From: Paenilisteria riparia FSL S10-1204
Lineage (GTDB): Bacteria > Bacillota > Bacilli > Lactobacillales > Listeriaceae
Assembly (NCBI RefSeq): GCF_000525995.1
Contig: NZ_AODL01000029.1
Span: 1 to 64,000, forward strand
Direction of reading: 5' to 3'
Length of the DNA stretch: 64,000 nt
The notes below the pieces were generated by a model that saw only the letters and a list, made by a program, of their open reading frames with translations, was not told the DNA's origin and ran no database searches. Shown here in pieces: positions 47,461 to 58,159 of the stretch. How positions within the stretch are numbered: position 1 is the first letter of the stretch; every line of letters starts with the position of its first letter. A program made the translations under genes and the position numbers.

Positions 47461-49302
47461 TTATTTGTTTGCCATTTTATGAGTTAGTAAATTGACATAT
47501 GCCGCTACTCCTTTTTTCGTTAAATGGACGCCGTCGCGACCAAAATATTCTGGATGGTCGACGGCAAGGCTATACCAATCTACACGTGTCACATTGTCGT
47601 ATTCCGAATCAATTTTCTTGATGGACTCATTAACTTCTGATTCCCATTGACGAGGAACACGTGTGTTTACGAGATAGATGCTTGCTTTATCAAACATTTG
47701 AACAAGTTCTTCCATTTTCTTTAATGCGAACGGGCCGTTTGTTCCGAGTTCGATAATTACTGCGTTGCCATTTGCGTTGTAGCTTTCGTATTGGGTTGCC
47801 GTATTTAGCGCATCAACCATTTGACGTCCAACGAGTCCATCAATCGCGATGTTTGGAACAGCTTTTTCTAGGACAGGTTGGATATCAATCATAAGTGAAT
47901 CACCGATAGCAACGGTTTTGACATATTTAATTTGATCTGGTGGTGTAGCTGCGACTTCTTTTTTAGGTGGTGGTGCCGTAGCTTTTTTCTTTACTGTCTC
48001 TTGTGTTGTGCTATTCTTTGGTGTTTCAGTTTTCGTGACTGTTTTGACACTTGTTTTTTGTGTGCCTTCTGCATTTGATTTAACCGGAATTAAGTTGCTC
48101 ATACCTAATGCGAAAAATCCTAAAATAATAACAAGGCTTGCGGTTAGTGCCCATTTCCCGACAGGATAACCTCGCCAATGTAATAGATTTTGGAAACGAA
48201 AAGATTTGATATAAGCGATAAATCCATTTGTTCGAATCGGTGTCTCCACAAATCGATAAGACAACTCGGCGATAATTAATGTTGCAGCTACTTGTAAGGC
48301 TGCACGTATCAAGTTTGGTGTGCCGACTTCTGTAACTGGTGTTGTCAACGTAATAATTGGATAGTGCCATAAATAAATGCCGTATGATCGCATGCCAATC
48401 CAGCGTAATGGTTTAAAACTAAACAATTTACTTAGATAAGAAGCAGGATGGGCAATCGTTGCAATCATCACAATCGCATTAATTGCTATTAAGAACATAC
48501 CACCACGGTATAAGAAGGAATCATATTCATTCAAATTAACAACGCAAAACAAGAAAATCAAGATACTTACAGTTCCAGCAATATTTACTGTTAATTTGCC
48601 TTTTCGCGGAATGTTCGGCGAAAGTCTTGTAAACGGCCAGACAAAAGCTAGTGCTCCACCGAGTAGCAAACCAAAGGCTCGTGTATCGGTGCCGTAATAT
48701 ACACGACTAGGATCGCCATCTGGAGAGTAAAGAATTGCCATCCATACTGCTGAAAGGATAGCTGCAATAATAATGATTCGCAAAATCACTTTTGGTTTTT
48801 TGATAAATTTCAAGGCACCAAATAAAAATAAGGGCCAGATTAGATAAAATTGTTCCTCAATCGCTAGCGACCATAAATTTTTCAATGGTGAGGCCATCCC
48901 GAATGAGTCGAAATAAGAGACATTATGGAATATAAACCACCAATTGCTCACGTAAAGAAACGAAGCTGTGGCATCCCCACGTAAAGTTGCGAGTAACGGT
49001 CGATTAAAAATAACTGCAAAAACGACTACAACTACAATCATCAAGTAAACTGCGGGAATCAACCGTCTAAAACGCCCAATCCAAAATCTCTTTAAATCAA
49101 TCCGTTCGTTATTTTCCCATTCTGTTAATAAAATATTCGTAATTAAATAACCTGATAAAACAAAAAAGATGTCAACTCCTAGGAAACCACCAGAAGCCCA
49201 CCCAAAACTTAGGTGGTACGCGATAACGGCAATAACTGCCAATGCTCGAAGTCCGTCTATGCTCGGTACGTATTTTCTTTTATGTCGAGCGGATCTCTCC
49301 AT
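47461..49302 (-). CDS. oatA: Peptidoglycan O-acetyltransferase OatA
   Basis: OatA acetylates the 6-OH of N-acetylmuramic acid and gives lysozyme resistance. The 613-residue protein has an N-terminal acyltransferase_3 membrane domain (residues about 10-370, with VPSIDGLRALAVIAVIAYHL and FFVLSGYLITNI), a Thr/Lys-rich linker (about 400-450), and an external SGNH esterase-type domain with the nucleophile in VAIGDSLMIDIQPVL, the EEL-like GTNGPF block, and the Asp-His pair in GRDGVHLTKKG. The ATG has GGAGAG upstream. It is monocistronic. The 230 bases upstream show no clear promoter. Confidence 0.93.
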   Translation of the reverse strand: MERSARHKRKYVPSIDGLRALAVIAVIAYHLSFGWASGGFLGVDIFFVLSGYLITNILLTEWENNERIDLKRFWIGRFRRLIPAVYLMIVVVVVFAVIFNRPLLATLRGDATASFLYVSNWWFIFHNVSYFDSFGMASPLKNLWSLAIEEQFYLIWPLFLFGALKFIKKPKVILRIIIIAAILSAVWMAILYSPDGDPSRVYYGTDTRAFGLLLGGALAFVWPFTRLSPNIPRKGKLTVNIAGTVSILIFLFCVVNLNEYDSFLYRGGMFLIAINAIVMIATIAHPASYLSKLFSFKPLRWIGMRSYGIYLWHYPIITLTTPVTEVGTPNLIRAALQVAATLIIAELSYRFVETPIRTNGFIAYIKSFRFQNLLHWRGYPVGKWALTASLVIILGFFALGMSNLIPVKSNAEGTQKTSVKTVTKTETPKNSTTQETVKKKATAPPPKKEVAATPPDQIKYVKTVAIGDSLMIDIQPVLEKAVPNIAIDGLVGRQMVDALNTATQYESYNANGNAVIIELGTNGPFALKKMEELVQMFDKASIYLVNTRVPRQWESEVNESIKKIDSEYDNVTRVDWYSLAVDHPEYFGRDGVHLTKKGVAAYVNLLTHKMANK

Positions 49303-49501
49303 GCAATCTCTCCTAACTGCAAATCTATATGGAAAGAATGTTTCCCATCGCTTGCTAAAATCCGTAGTGGGTAAAATGATATCACTAGCTTCCGAATTAT
49401 ATTTTCGTCAACCAATGTGTCCAACTACATACCCTATAATAACACATCCACGCTCGACTGTAATTCGATAGGGGGCAAAATAATCGGTTTTTTTAAAAAA
49501 T

Positions 49502-49530
49502 TTGAGACAATGGTCATATCTATGTATAAT
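49502..49530 (+). promoter_or_regulatory. Promoter of glpQ
   Basis: TTGAGA (49502-49507), 17 bases, TATAAT (49525-49530), 38 bases before the chosen start. Confidence 0.8.
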
Positions 49531-49568
49531 AAAGAATGAAATATGACGTATATGACGAGGTGAAGAAG

Positions 49569-50297
49569 ATGACAGAAATATTTGCTCATCGAGGCAGTAA
49601 AGGGACACATCCAGAAAATACAATACCCGCTTTTTTAGAAGCAGTAAGGGTCGGCGCTGATGGCATTGAATTAGACGTACAATTATCTAAGGATGGTGTC
49701 CCGGTAGTTATTCATGATGATACTGTCAATCGTACAACCAATGGCTCAGGCCTGGTACGTGAACTAACGCTAAAAGAACTAAAAAAATTAGACGCGCATC
49801 AAGGTTATCGTAAACATCTTGCGGCTTTATTTAAGAAAACAAAGATTCCAACCTTACAAGAAGCTCTCCAAACACTAAATAAATACCCGTTAATTTTAAA
49901 TATTGAATTAAAGACTGATGTTTACGATTATCCCGGTATCGAAGCGAAAGTATTAGAGCAGTGCAAAAAAAATGTGGGGAGCCTTAGCTTTTTATTTTGC
50001 TCATTCAACATAGAAACGCTTAGAAGGCTACGCGAATTAGATTCGGAGATTAAACTTTCAGCAATTACAGGCCTTGAATTTGAAGAGGCATTGGAGCAAA
50101 AAGAGGGGCTACGATTAGACAGTATCAACCCTCCGTATAAGATTCGTAATAATGGTGCCTTTGTAGGTGTTCCAACAAGGTGCTGGACGGCAAATCAGGA
50201 CAGACAAATCGAAACGCTTTTTAGTGAAAACGTGCTTGGCTTTATGACGGATTTTCCGGAGAAGGCAGTGAAACTTCGAAAAAAAAGAAACAAATAG
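49569..50297 (+). CDS. glpQ: Glycerophosphodiester phosphodiesterase
   Basis: It hydrolyses glycerophosphodiesters to glycerol-3-phosphate and an alcohol, feeding the next gene, glpD. There is no signal peptide, so the enzyme is cytoplasmic. GDPD motifs are EIFAHRGSKGTHPENT (catalytic His), IELDVQLSKDGVPVVIHDD (Glu, Asp, His), and ILNIELKTD. I take the ATG at 49569 (MTEIFAHRG), eight bases after GAGG, not the one at 49536. Length 242 residues. Confidence 0.9.
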   Translation: MTEIFAHRGSKGTHPENTIPAFLEAVRVGADGIELDVQLSKDGVPVVIHDDTVNRTTNGSGLVRELTLKELKKLDAHQGYRKHLAALFKKTKIPTLQEALQTLNKYPLILNIELKTDVYDYPGIEAKVLEQCKKNVGSLSFLFCSFNIETLRRLRELDSEIKLSAITGLEFEEALEQKEGLRLDSINPPYKIRNNGAFVGVPTRCWTANQDRQIETLFSENVLGFMTDFPEKAVKLRKKRNK

Positions 50298-50322
50298 CTT
50301 TACTTTTGTTAAAGCGGTGTAC

Positions 50323-50418
50323 TATAATTGGTTACAAGTTAATAATACTTATTGTCTGAGATACGGAGAGACTGCAAATAGCGAGCGCAATCGCTTATTT
50401 TGTAGTCTCTCCTTTTTT
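50323..50418 (+). promoter_or_regulatory. glpD leader: promoter followed by an attenuator-like terminator
   Basis: TATAAT at 50323-50328 (weak -35) is followed by GGAGAGACT (50365-50373) pairing with AGTCTCTCC (50404-50412), extended inside by CAAATAGCG/CGCTTATTTTG, then six T. So a strong terminator lies within the leader, 75 bases before the glpD start. In Bacillus subtilis the glpD leader terminator is overcome by GlpP with glycerol-3-phosphate; a similar control is inferred. It may instead just close the glpQ transcript. Confidence 0.6.
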
Positions 50419-50493
50419 GTGTTCGGTTTCATTTTGGATCGAAAGTGGAAAACAGATAATAAATAGGCTTAAACATTGAAGGGGGAAACGAGA

Positions 50494-52164
50494 ATGGTGC
50501 AATTATTTTCAGCTTTTGACAGAGAGACAATTCAAACGAAGATGGCGGAGGAGACATTTGATTTAGTCATCGTTGGTGGAGGAATCACAGGTGCAGGTAT
50601 CGCATTAGACGCGGTGTCACGCGGCATGAGTGTGGCGCTTATTGAAATGCAAGATTTTGCAGCAGGAACTTCAAGTCGTTCCACAAAATTAGTGCACGGA
50701 GGCTTGCGTTACTTGCAACAATTTGAAATTAAAGAAGTGGCAGATTTGGGAAAAGAGCGTGCTATCGTTTATGAAAATGGCCCGCACGTAACAACGCCAG
50801 AATGGATGATGCTACCGTTCCACAAAGGCGGCAATATGGGTAAATTAAGCGCTTCATTCGGAATACGTCTTTATGATTACTTAGCAGGCGTGAAAAAAGA
50901 CGAACGTCGCCAAATTTTATCTGCAAAAGAAACATTAGCTAAAAATCCGTTTGTTAAGAAAGATGGCTTGAAGGGATCAGGTTATTACGTGGAATACCGT
51001 ACAGATGACGCCCGCCTTACAATTGAAGTGATGAAAAAAGCCGTCGAATTAGGAGCGAAAGTTATCAATTACACTAAAGCAGAGAATTTTCTTTATGATA
51101 ACAAAAAACATGTGACTGGTGTTGTAGCGCGTAATCTGATTACGGGTAAAGTTTTCGATATTACAGGTAGCCGTGTGATTAATGCTGCGGGGCCTTGGGT
51201 TGACCGAGTTCGAAAAATGGATTATACGACTAACAATAAACATCTTCGCTTAACGAAAGGGATTCACCTTGTCATTGATAAATCGAAATTCCCGATGGAA
51301 CAGGCTGTTTATTTTGATACACCAGATGGTCGCATGGTATTTGCAATTCCGCGAGAGAAGAAAGTGTATGTCGGAACAACGGATACAGTGTATGATGAAA
51401 TGGTGATTAATCCAAAAGCAAATGAAGAAGACCACCAATACGTAATTAAAGCCATCAATTATATGTTCCCAGATGTGCATATCAGCGAAAATGACATCGA
51501 ATCAAGCTGGGCTGGCGTGCGTCCGCTCATTTATGAAGAAGGAAAAGATCCATCTGAAATTTCTCGTAAAGATGAGGTCTGGTTCTCTGAAAGTGGTTTA
51601 ATAACAATGGCCGGTGGAAAACTAACTGGCTATCGTAAAATGGCAGAGAAACTACTCGATGAGGTATCCAAATCGCTCGCAAAAGAAACAGGCAAGAAGT
51701 TTAAAACGGTACAAACGCATCATTTACCAATCTCGGGTGGCGATGTCGGTGGTTCTGCTAATATCGATGCTTTCATTGAGAAGAAAGCGAAAGAAGGCAA
51801 TAATCGCTTTGGCTGGACGTTAGCAGAAGGGCGTGAACTAGCGAAACGCTACGGTTCTAATATTGATCTTGTCTTCACCTATGCGCAAGAACATAAAGAA
51901 AAAGGTACCTCCGAGTTACCAAATAGTTTATATGCGCAATTACGTTACGCGATTTATCACGAATCTGTTGTACATCCAATTGACTTTTTGCTACGTCGCA
52001 CGGGTTACTTACTGTTCGATATGCCATATTTGCTAGAATGGAAAGAAGCTGTTATCGCAGATATGGACGAGTTATTCCGGTGGGATGAAGAAACAAAAGC
52101 AAAACTTGTAACCGAATTACAAACACAAATTGCCGATGCTCGTGAACCAGCAGACTGGCATTAA
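50494..52164 (+). CDS. glpD: Aerobic glycerol-3-phosphate dehydrogenase
   Basis: A membrane-associated FAD enzyme that oxidises glycerol-3-phosphate to dihydroxyacetone phosphate and passes electrons to menaquinone. The FAD fold [21 protein letters not shown] is near the N-terminus, and the GlpD signatures [19 protein letters not shown] and [10 protein letters not shown] follow; [13 protein letters not shown] closes the FAD domain before a C-terminal helical domain. I start it at ATG 50494, eight bases after AAGGGGG. 556 residues. Confidence 0.95.
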   Translation: MVQLFSAFDRETIQTKMAEETFDLVIVGGGITGAGIALDAVSRGMSVALIEMQDFAAGTSSRSTKLVHGGLRYLQQFEIKEVADLGKERAIVYENGPHVTTPEWMMLPFHKGGNMGKLSASFGIRLYDYLAGVKKDERRQILSAKETLAKNPFVKKDGLKGSGYYVEYRTDDARLTIEVMKKAVELGAKVINYTKAENFLYDNKKHVTGVVARNLITGKVFDITGSRVINAAGPWVDRVRKMDYTTNNKHLRLTKGIHLVIDKSKFPMEQAVYFDTPDGRMVFAIPREKKVYVGTTDTVYDEMVINPKANEEDHQYVIKAINYMFPDVHISENDIESSWAGVRPLIYEEGKDPSEISRKDEVWFSESGLITMAGGKLTGYRKMAEKLLDEVSKSLAKETGKKFKTVQTHHLPISGGDVGGSANIDAFIEKKAKEGNNRFGWTLAEGRELAKRYGSNIDLVFTYAQEHKEKGTSELPNSLYAQLRYAIYHESVVHPIDFLLRRTGYLLFDMPYLLEWKEAVIADMDELFRWDEETKAKLVTELQTQIADAREPADWH

Positions 52165-52247
52165 AAAATAATAGGCATGATATCCTAACCTCCCTTTACA
52201 AATCTCTAATTTATGATACATTGGAGATATCGAAAGGGGAGGTTTTT

Positions 52248-53174
52248 TTGGATAAGATTCCAGTTATTGTTATCGTTGGTCCGACTGCGGTTGGGAAAAC
52301 AGCGCTTAGCATTAACCTAGCCAAGCAGTTCCACGGTGAAATCATAAGCGGTGACTCGATGCAAGTGTATAAGGGACTTGATATTGGCACAGCTAAAATA
52401 ACCCTTGAAGAAATGGCTGGTGTTCCGCATTATTTAATCGACATTACCGAACCAAGTGAACCATATGATGCATCCATTTTTAAAAAGGAAACACATCGCC
52501 TTATTCGCGACATTTGGCAATCTGGAAAAATTCCGTTTATCGTTGGAGGAACCGGTTTATACATCCAATCTGTACTCTATGACTATACATTCGCTGAGGT
52601 AGCGGGCGACGCGGCTTATCGTGAAGCTTTAGCAGAGAAATCTGGTGATAAATTATTAGACATGTTGCAAAAAGTGGACCCTGAAAGTGCGGAAAGACTG
52701 CATGCGAACAATCCCAGACGCATCATTCGTGCATTGGAGGTGTATCATTTTTCGGGTAAGAAGTTTTCGGAGTTGCAGAGCCAAGAAGAGCAGGCGAGCG
52801 AGTTTGCTCCGTTATTGATTGGGCTGACACGCGAACGGGAACTTTTGTATGCGCGGATTGATTTACGTGTCGATATCATGATGGAGCAAGGGCTGTTAGA
52901 GGAAGCAAAAGCTTTATACGACAGTGGTTTGCGCGATGTGCCAGCGGTGCGTGGCATCGGTTATAAAGAACTGTTTACATACTTTGATGGCAATATAACG
53001 TTGGAGGATGCGATTACTTTATTAAAACGAAATTCTAGGCGCTTTGCTAAACGGCAATTAACGTGGTTTCGAAATCGCATGGATGTGCGTTGGTTTGATG
53101 TCGATCAACCAGAAATGGAAAGCGTGATTACAAGCGAGATTAAACAGTTTTTAGCAAGGAAAAAAGGGTTTTAA
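52248..53174 (+). CDS. miaA: tRNA dimethylallyltransferase MiaA
   Basis: It transfers the dimethylallyl group to A37 of tRNAs that read UNN codons. P-loop [14 protein letters not shown], the [16 protein letters not shown] motif, [15 protein letters not shown], and the C-terminal [11 protein letters not shown] are all present. The TTG at 52248 ([12 protein letters not shown]), six bases after GGGGAGG, is the likely start; the longer frame begins upstream of that site. Length 308 residues. hfq follows after 133 bases. Confidence 0.94.
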   Translation: MDKIPVIVIVGPTAVGKTALSINLAKQFHGEIISGDSMQVYKGLDIGTAKITLEEMAGVPHYLIDITEPSEPYDASIFKKETHRLIRDIWQSGKIPFIVGGTGLYIQSVLYDYTFAEVAGDAAYREALAEKSGDKLLDMLQKVDPESAERLHANNPRRIIRALEVYHFSGKKFSELQSQEEQASEFAPLLIGLTRERELLYARIDLRVDIMMEQGLLEEAKALYDSGLRDVPAVRGIGYKELFTYFDGNITLEDAITLLKRNSRRFAKRQLTWFRNRMDVRWFDVDQPEMESVITSEIKQFLARKKGF

Positions 53175-53307
53175 CTATAACCAAAAAGGGTATTTGAAAC
53201 TAGCATAGAAAAAAGAATCTTTTTTTAGGGAGTGCGATTTGTAGTTCTGCCGCATTTCGTTTAAAATAAAGATAACTGATAAAGATAGAGAATAGGAGAG
53301 ATTCAAT

Positions 53308-53541
53308 ATGAAACAAGGTGGGCAAGGGTTACAAGATCATTATTTAAATCAATTGCGGAAAGAGAAAATTTTGGCAACAGTGTTTTTAACAAATGGGTTC
53401 CAGTTGCGCGGACGTGTTATTAGCTTTGATAACTTTACTGTGCTACTCGATGTGGATGGTAAGCAACAACTAGTGTTTAAACATGCGATATCAACATTTT
53501 CGCCGCAAAAAAATGTGGCATTGAAATCAGATGATGAATAA
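53308..53541 (+). CDS. hfq: RNA chaperone Hfq
   Basis: A 77-residue Sm-like hexameric RNA-binding protein that helps small RNAs pair with targets. Sm1 reads [20 protein letters not shown] and [18 protein letters not shown], and Sm2 contains [10 protein letters not shown] in place of the enterobacterial YKHAIST. The miaA-hfq-hflX order is widely conserved. The ATG has AGGAGAG upstream. A strong terminator follows. Confidence 0.96.
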   Translation: MKQGGQGLQDHYLNQLRKEKILATVFLTNGFQLRGRVISFDNFTVLLDVDGKQQLVFKHAISTFSPQKNVALKSDDE

Positions 53542-53568
53542 GTAATCAGAATAACAAAATGATTACCC

Positions 53569-53617
53569 AGCCGAATGTTTGTGTGTGCTATGTTGCGCCA
53601 TGAACATTCGGCTTTTC
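53569..53617 (+). terminator. Terminator after hfq
   Basis: AGCCGAATGTT (53569-53579) pairs perfectly with AACATTCGGCT (53603-53613), then TTTC. The loop is 23 bases. Confidence 0.75.
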
Positions 53618-53680
53618 ATGTGCTAGCTTTTATGCTACGATTAGGCATGAGGTCAAGAATAGAGGGGCGAACATCAAGCG

Positions 53681-54895
53681 ATGGAAAGAGCGATTTTAGT
53701 TGGCTGTGAATTGCCAAAAGTAAGTGAGGAACATTTTTATTATTCGATGCTAGAACTGGGTAAGTTGGCGAAGACGGCGCGGGCAGACGTAGTCGGTGAA
53801 GTAACGCAAAAACGGGAACGAATACATCCGGCAACATTTCTCGGTTCGGGAAAATTGGTAGAGATTGCGGCATTTGTGGAAGAGATGGATGTCGATATCG
53901 TTTTATTTAATAGTGAATTGAGTGCGACGCAAGTTCGAAATATCGCGAAAGTAGTTGATGCGCGAATTTTGGATCGGACGCAGTTGATTTTAGATATTTT
54001 TGCGATGCGGGCCAAAACGCGAGAAGGGAAATTGCAAGTGGCTTTGGCGCAGTATCAGTATTTATTACCTCGACTTAGCGGACAGGGAATTTCTTTGTCA
54101 CGGCTTGGTGGTGGGATTGGGACGCGTGGCCCTGGGGAAACGAAGCTTGAAATGGATAGGCGCCATATTAGGCAAAAGATGGTGGATATTAAGAAGCAGC
54201 TAGACGTTATTGTGAAACACCGAGAACGGATGACGGCAAGGCGAAATGATCAGGATATTTTCAGGTTCGGCTTGATTGGTTATACGAATGCTGGTAAATC
54301 GACGCTGTTCAATCGTTTAAGCGACGCGAAGACGCTGGAAGAAGATCAGTTGTTTGCGACACTTGATCCGACCACGCGAAAACTAGGATTTGCGCAAGGT
54401 TACACGGCACTTTTGACGGATACAGTTGGATTTATTCAGGATTTGCCAACGACGGTGGTGGCTGCGTTTCGCTCGACGCTAGAGGAAACTGCGAATGTTG
54501 ATGTACTGTTGCATGTGGTAGATTGCTCGAATCCAGACTATGTACAGCATGAAAAAACGGTACTTGAACTTTTAGCAGAACTGGAGATGCAACATATTCC
54601 TATTTTGACGATCTATAATAAAGCGGACAAGCAGTTACCTTATTTTATTCCAACGCAGCCGAACTATGTCCAAATTAGTGCACTAGAGCCATCCTCCCAA
54701 GCCATTTTAAAAGAGCATATGTTATGGGAGATTAAACAAATTTGGCAACCGTACATTGTGACGATTCCGGTGAGTGATGGACATGCGTTATATCAATACA
54801 AACAAAAAACGGTCGTCATTGAAGAAACATTTGATGAGGAGACGGAAAATTATCAATTAAAAGGGTATCAAGCACGAAAGGAACCGAGGAAATGA
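53681..54895 (+). CDS. hflX: GTPase HflX
   Basis: HflX splits stalled or heat-damaged ribosomes. The N-terminal domain contains GSGKLVEIAAFVEEMDVD, the middle is a coiled coil with the glycine-rich GGGIGTRGPGETKLEMDRR, and the G domain has GYTNAGKSTLFNRLSDAKT, DTVGFIQDLPTTVVAAFRST, and YNKAD. Length 404 residues is usual. It overlaps the following ynbB gene by four bases. Confidence 0.93.
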   Translation: MERAILVGCELPKVSEEHFYYSMLELGKLAKTARADVVGEVTQKRERIHPATFLGSGKLVEIAAFVEEMDVDIVLFNSELSATQVRNIAKVVDARILDRTQLILDIFAMRAKTREGKLQVALAQYQYLLPRLSGQGISLSRLGGGIGTRGPGETKLEMDRRHIRQKMVDIKKQLDVIVKHRERMTARRNDQDIFRFGLIGYTNAGKSTLFNRLSDAKTLEEDQLFATLDPTTRKLGFAQGYTALLTDTVGFIQDLPTTVVAAFRSTLEETANVDVLLHVVDCSNPDYVQHEKTVLELLAELEMQHIPILTIYNKADKQLPYFIPTQPNYVQISALEPSSQAILKEHMLWEIKQIWQPYIVTIPVSDGHALYQYKQKTVVIEETFDEETENYQLKGYQARKEPRK

Positions 54896-56169
54896 CAACA
54901 TTTTTTAATCAAATACCTGAGCCGCTACAAGCATTAGCTAGTCAAGTGGAAAAACAGATTTTGCCATTGCAACAAGAAACCGAGCAGATAGCACTAGAAA
55001 ACCAATGGAAAGTCATGCAAGCTTTTCAGAAAAACAGAGTTAGCGATTTTCATTTTACGCCTTCAACAGGTTATGGCTATGATGACGATGGCAGAGATAC
55101 ATTAGAGCGTGTATATGCGGATGTGTTCAAAGCGGAAGCTGCGTTAGTTCGGCCGCAAATTATTTCTGGGACACATGCGATTGCGACAGCTTTATTCGGC
55201 GTTTTGCGACCTGGAGATGATTTGTTATATGTGACAGGCGCGCCATATGACACGTTAGAAGAAATCGTTGGTGTTCGGGGTGCGGGCATAGGTTCATTGA
55301 AAGAATATCAGATTGGATATGACATGGTGCCGTTACTTGCAGACGGTGCAGTAGATTTAGAAACGGTACGGAGAAAGATAACGGCGAAAACAAAAATGAT
55401 TGGTATTCAGCGTTCGCGAGGATACGCAGACCGGCCGTCGTTCACGATTGCGCAAATACAAGAAATGATTGCTCATGTTCGTCAAATAAAGTCGGATGTT
55501 ATTGTCTTTGTAGATAATTGCTACGGCGAATTTGTCGAAATGACAGAACCAATTGAAGCTGGTGCAGATTTGATTGCGGGTTCTTTAATTAAAAATCCTG
55601 GTGGTGGGCTAGCGAAAACTGGAGGGTATATTGCGGGACACAGTGATTTAGTAGAACGTTGCGCATACCGTTTAACGACACCAGGAATCGGAGCGGAAGC
55701 AGGCGCATCTTTATATAGCTTATTAGAAATGTACCAAGGCTTTTTTCTAGCGCCACATGTCGTTTCACAAGCTATAAAAGGGGCGCGGTTCACAGCCGGA
55801 ATGTTAGCGGCATGCGCAATCAAAACGGATCCAGTCTGGGATGCATCGCGAACGGATCTTATTCAAAGTGTATCTTTTCACGACCAAGAAAAAATGGTTG
55901 CTTTTGCCCAAGCGATTCAATCAGCGTCTCCAATCAATGCGCACGTAACTCCCGAAGGTGCTTATATGCCTGGCTATGAAAATGATGTCATTATGGCAGC
56001 AGGAACATTTATTCAAGGCGCTAGTTTAGAATTGACTGCTGATGGTCCAATTCGCGAGCCATACCAATTATATGTTCAAGGTGGTCTGACCTATGAACAC
56101 GTAAAAATTGCTGTATTACAAGCAATGGCAAGCCTAATAGAACGTGGACTTTTACAATTACCGGTATGA
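54892..56169 (+). CDS. ynbB: YnbB-type PLP-dependent lyase (aluminum resistance family)
   Basis: A 425-residue PLP enzyme of the aluminum-resistance or methionine gamma-lyase-like family. The signature FHFTPSTGYGYDDDGRDTLE lies near residue 50, and the PLP-binding Lys is in AGSLIKNPGGGLAKTGGYIAG. VFVDNCYGEFVE provides the Asp that pairs with the pyridine nitrogen. Physiological substrate is not settled. The order hflX-ynbB-glnR-glnA is that of Bacillus and Listeria. Confidence 0.9.
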   Translation: MTTFFNQIPEPLQALASQVEKQILPLQQETEQIALENQWKVMQAFQKNRVSDFHFTPSTGYGYDDDGRDTLERVYADVFKAEAALVRPQIISGTHAIATALFGVLRPGDDLLYVTGAPYDTLEEIVGVRGAGIGSLKEYQIGYDMVPLLADGAVDLETVRRKITAKTKMIGIQRSRGYADRPSFTIAQIQEMIAHVRQIKSDVIVFVDNCYGEFVEMTEPIEAGADLIAGSLIKNPGGGLAKTGGYIAGHSDLVERCAYRLTTPGIGAEAGASLYSLLEMYQGFFLAPHVVSQAIKGARFTAGMLAACAIKTDPVWDASRTDLIQSVSFHDQEKMVAFAQAIQSASPINAHVTPEGAYMPGYENDVIMAAGTFIQGASLELTADGPIREPYQLYVQGGLTYEHVKIAVLQAMASLIERGLLQLPV

Positions 56170-56268
56170 CATCTAGGTGTAAAAAAGTTTGAAAAAAACA
56201 GTAAATTTATTTTTGCTGTTTTTTTTTATTTGGTAGCAAAAGCACTGATATGAGAGGTTTTCTGGTTA

Positions 56269-56319
56269 TGTTAGATTATCTAACATAAATTTGACAAAAG
56301 ATATTACATACATTATAAT
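56269..56319 (+). promoter_or_regulatory. glnRA promoter with two GlnR/TnrA-type boxes
   Basis: TGTTAGATTATCTAACA (56269-56285) is a perfect match to TGTNAN7TNACA. A second, TGACAAAAGATATTACA (56292-56308), has one mismatch and overlaps the -35 TTGACA (56291-56296). The -10 TATAAT is at 56314-56319 with a 17-base spacer. Two boxes with one over the -35 is the arrangement known for Bacillus subtilis glnRA. Confidence 0.9.
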
Positions 56320-56365
56320 GCAACTAACAAATGAAAAAATGCTGTTTTGTAAAGGGGGAAAAATC

Positions 56366-56734
56366 GTGAGTGAGAAGGAAATTAGAAGATCGATGCCTCT
56401 TTTCCCAATTGGCCCTGTGATGAAGTTAACGGATTTAACAGCTAGGCAAATTCGTTACTATGAGGATCAAGGATTAATACACCCAGCAAGAAATCAAGGG
56501 AATCATCGGTTATATTCGCTTCAAGACATCGATACATTACTTGAGATTAAAGATTATTTGAATGATGGTCTGAATATTGCAGGAATTAAGAAAATGTACC
56601 AAATGCAGCAGGATGAACAGAAAACACCACTCACGGATGAAGATGTGCGCAAGATCTTACGCAAAGAAATGCAACAAGCTGGTCGCTTTGTGAAACAAGA
56701 TGCCTCTGGAAAGCAACAGTTGCCGAGGTTCTAA
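56366..56734 (+). CDS. glnR: Glutamine synthetase repressor GlnR
   Basis: A MerR-family regulator that represses glnRA and other nitrogen genes when glutamine is plentiful, by binding feedback-inhibited glutamine synthetase. The helix-turn-helix is KLTDLTARQIRYYEDQGLI followed by HPARNQGNHRLYSLQDID; the C-terminal tail GRFVKQDASGKQQLPRF contains the GS-responsive end. I take the GTG at 56366 (MSEKEIRRSMPLFPIGP), seven bases after AAGGGGG. 122 residues. glnA follows in the same operon. Confidence 0.94.
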   Translation: MSEKEIRRSMPLFPIGPVMKLTDLTARQIRYYEDQGLIHPARNQGNHRLYSLQDIDTLLEIKDYLNDGLNIAGIKKMYQMQQDEQKTPLTDEDVRKILRKEMQQAGRFVKQDASGKQQLPRF

Positions 56735-56793
56735 CAGAAGATATTTACTTTTAAAAAGTTTATATAATATCAAAATATTAGGGGGATTTAATT

Positions 56794-58131
56794 ATGACGA
56801 CATCGTATACTAAAGAAGACATTTTTCGCTTCGCAGACGAACAAAATGTGAAATTCATCCGTTTGCAATTCACGGATATTCTAGGAATTATCAAGAACGT
56901 AGAAATTCCGATTAGCCAATTGACGAAAGCATTGGATAACAAAATGATGTTCGATGGTTCCTCCATCGAAGGCTTTGTTCGTATTGAAGAGTCCGATATG
57001 TACTTATTTCCAGACCTTGATACGTGGGTAGTTTTCCCATGGACAGCCGAAAAAGGCAAGGTTGCACGTCTAATTTGTGATATTCATAATCCAGATGGAA
57101 CGCTTTTTGCAGGGGATCCGCGTGCTAACTTAAAACGTGTATTAGCCGAAATGCATGATTTAGGATTTACAGATTTTAACTTAGGACCTGAACCCGAATT
57201 CTTCCTTTTCAAACTAGATGAGAATCGCAAACCGACATTGGAATTGAACGATAGCGGCGGTTATTTCGACTTAGCACCAACGGATTTAGGTGAAAACTGT
57301 CGTCGTGATATTGTATTAGAACTTGAAGAAATGGGCTTTGAAATTGAAGCTAGCCACCATGAAGTAGCGCCAGGGCAACATGAAATTGACTTTAAATATG
57401 AGGATGCTGTTACTGCTTGTGACAATATCCAAACCTTTAAGCTAGTGGTAAAAACGATTGCGCGTAAACACGGATTACATGCGACATTCATGCCAAAACC
57501 ATTGTTCGGCGTAAATGGTTCAGGTATGCACTTTAATATGTCCCTATTTAATGAAAATGGAAATGCGTTCTTCGATGAGAATGGTGAAGAGCAATTAAGC
57601 CAAACAGCCTATCATTTCTTAGCAGGTATGTTAAAGCATGCAAAAGGTTACACTGCTGTGACAAATCCGACAATCAATTCTTACAAACGTCTAGTTCCAG
57701 GCTATGAAGCACCTTGTTATATTGCTTGGTCTGGTAAAAACCGTAGCCCGCTCGTTCGTGTACCAAGTTCGCGTGGTTTAAGTACACGTTTAGAACTTCG
57801 TAGCGTCGACCCAGCAGCGAACCCGTACTTAGCGATGGCTGTATTGCTTCGCGCAGGTTTAGATGGTATTAAAAATAAGTTAACACCACCAAAACCAGTA
57901 GACCGTAATATTTACGGCATGAATGAAGAGGAACGTCATGCGCATGGTATTTATGACTTACCTGAAAGCTTAGCGATGGCATTAAGAGAGCTTGAATCAA
58001 ATGATGTTATCGTTGACGGCTTAGGCGAACATATTTTAGAGCATTTCGTAGAAGCGAAAACAATTGAGTGTGATATGTTTAGGACGGCTGTCCACCAGTG
58101 GGAACGCGATCAATATTTAGAAATTTACTAA
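56794..58131 (+). CDS. glnA: Glutamine synthetase type I-alpha
   Basis: It makes glutamine from glutamate, ammonia and ATP, as a dodecamer, and in its feedback-inhibited form it activates GlnR. The 445-residue length is that of the GSI-alpha group. Motifs: [56 protein letters not shown], and [19 protein letters not shown]. The adenylylation loop of GSI-beta is absent. Start ATG with AGGGGGA. A long hairpin terminator follows. Confidence 0.97.
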   Translation: MTTSYTKEDIFRFADEQNVKFIRLQFTDILGIIKNVEIPISQLTKALDNKMMFDGSSIEGFVRIEESDMYLFPDLDTWVVFPWTAEKGKVARLICDIHNPDGTLFAGDPRANLKRVLAEMHDLGFTDFNLGPEPEFFLFKLDENRKPTLELNDSGGYFDLAPTDLGENCRRDIVLELEEMGFEIEASHHEVAPGQHEIDFKYEDAVTACDNIQTFKLVVKTIARKHGLHATFMPKPLFGVNGSGMHFNMSLFNENGNAFFDENGEEQLSQTAYHFLAGMLKHAKGYTAVTNPTINSYKRLVPGYEAPCYIAWSGKNRSPLVRVPSSRGLSTRLELRSVDPAANPYLAMAVLLRAGLDGIKNKLTPPKPVDRNIYGMNEEERHAHGIYDLPESLAMALRELESNDVIVDGLGEHILEHFVEAKTIECDMFRTAVHQWERDQYLEIY

Positions 58132-58159
58132 GCATATAGAAATTTTTAGGATTGAAAAA

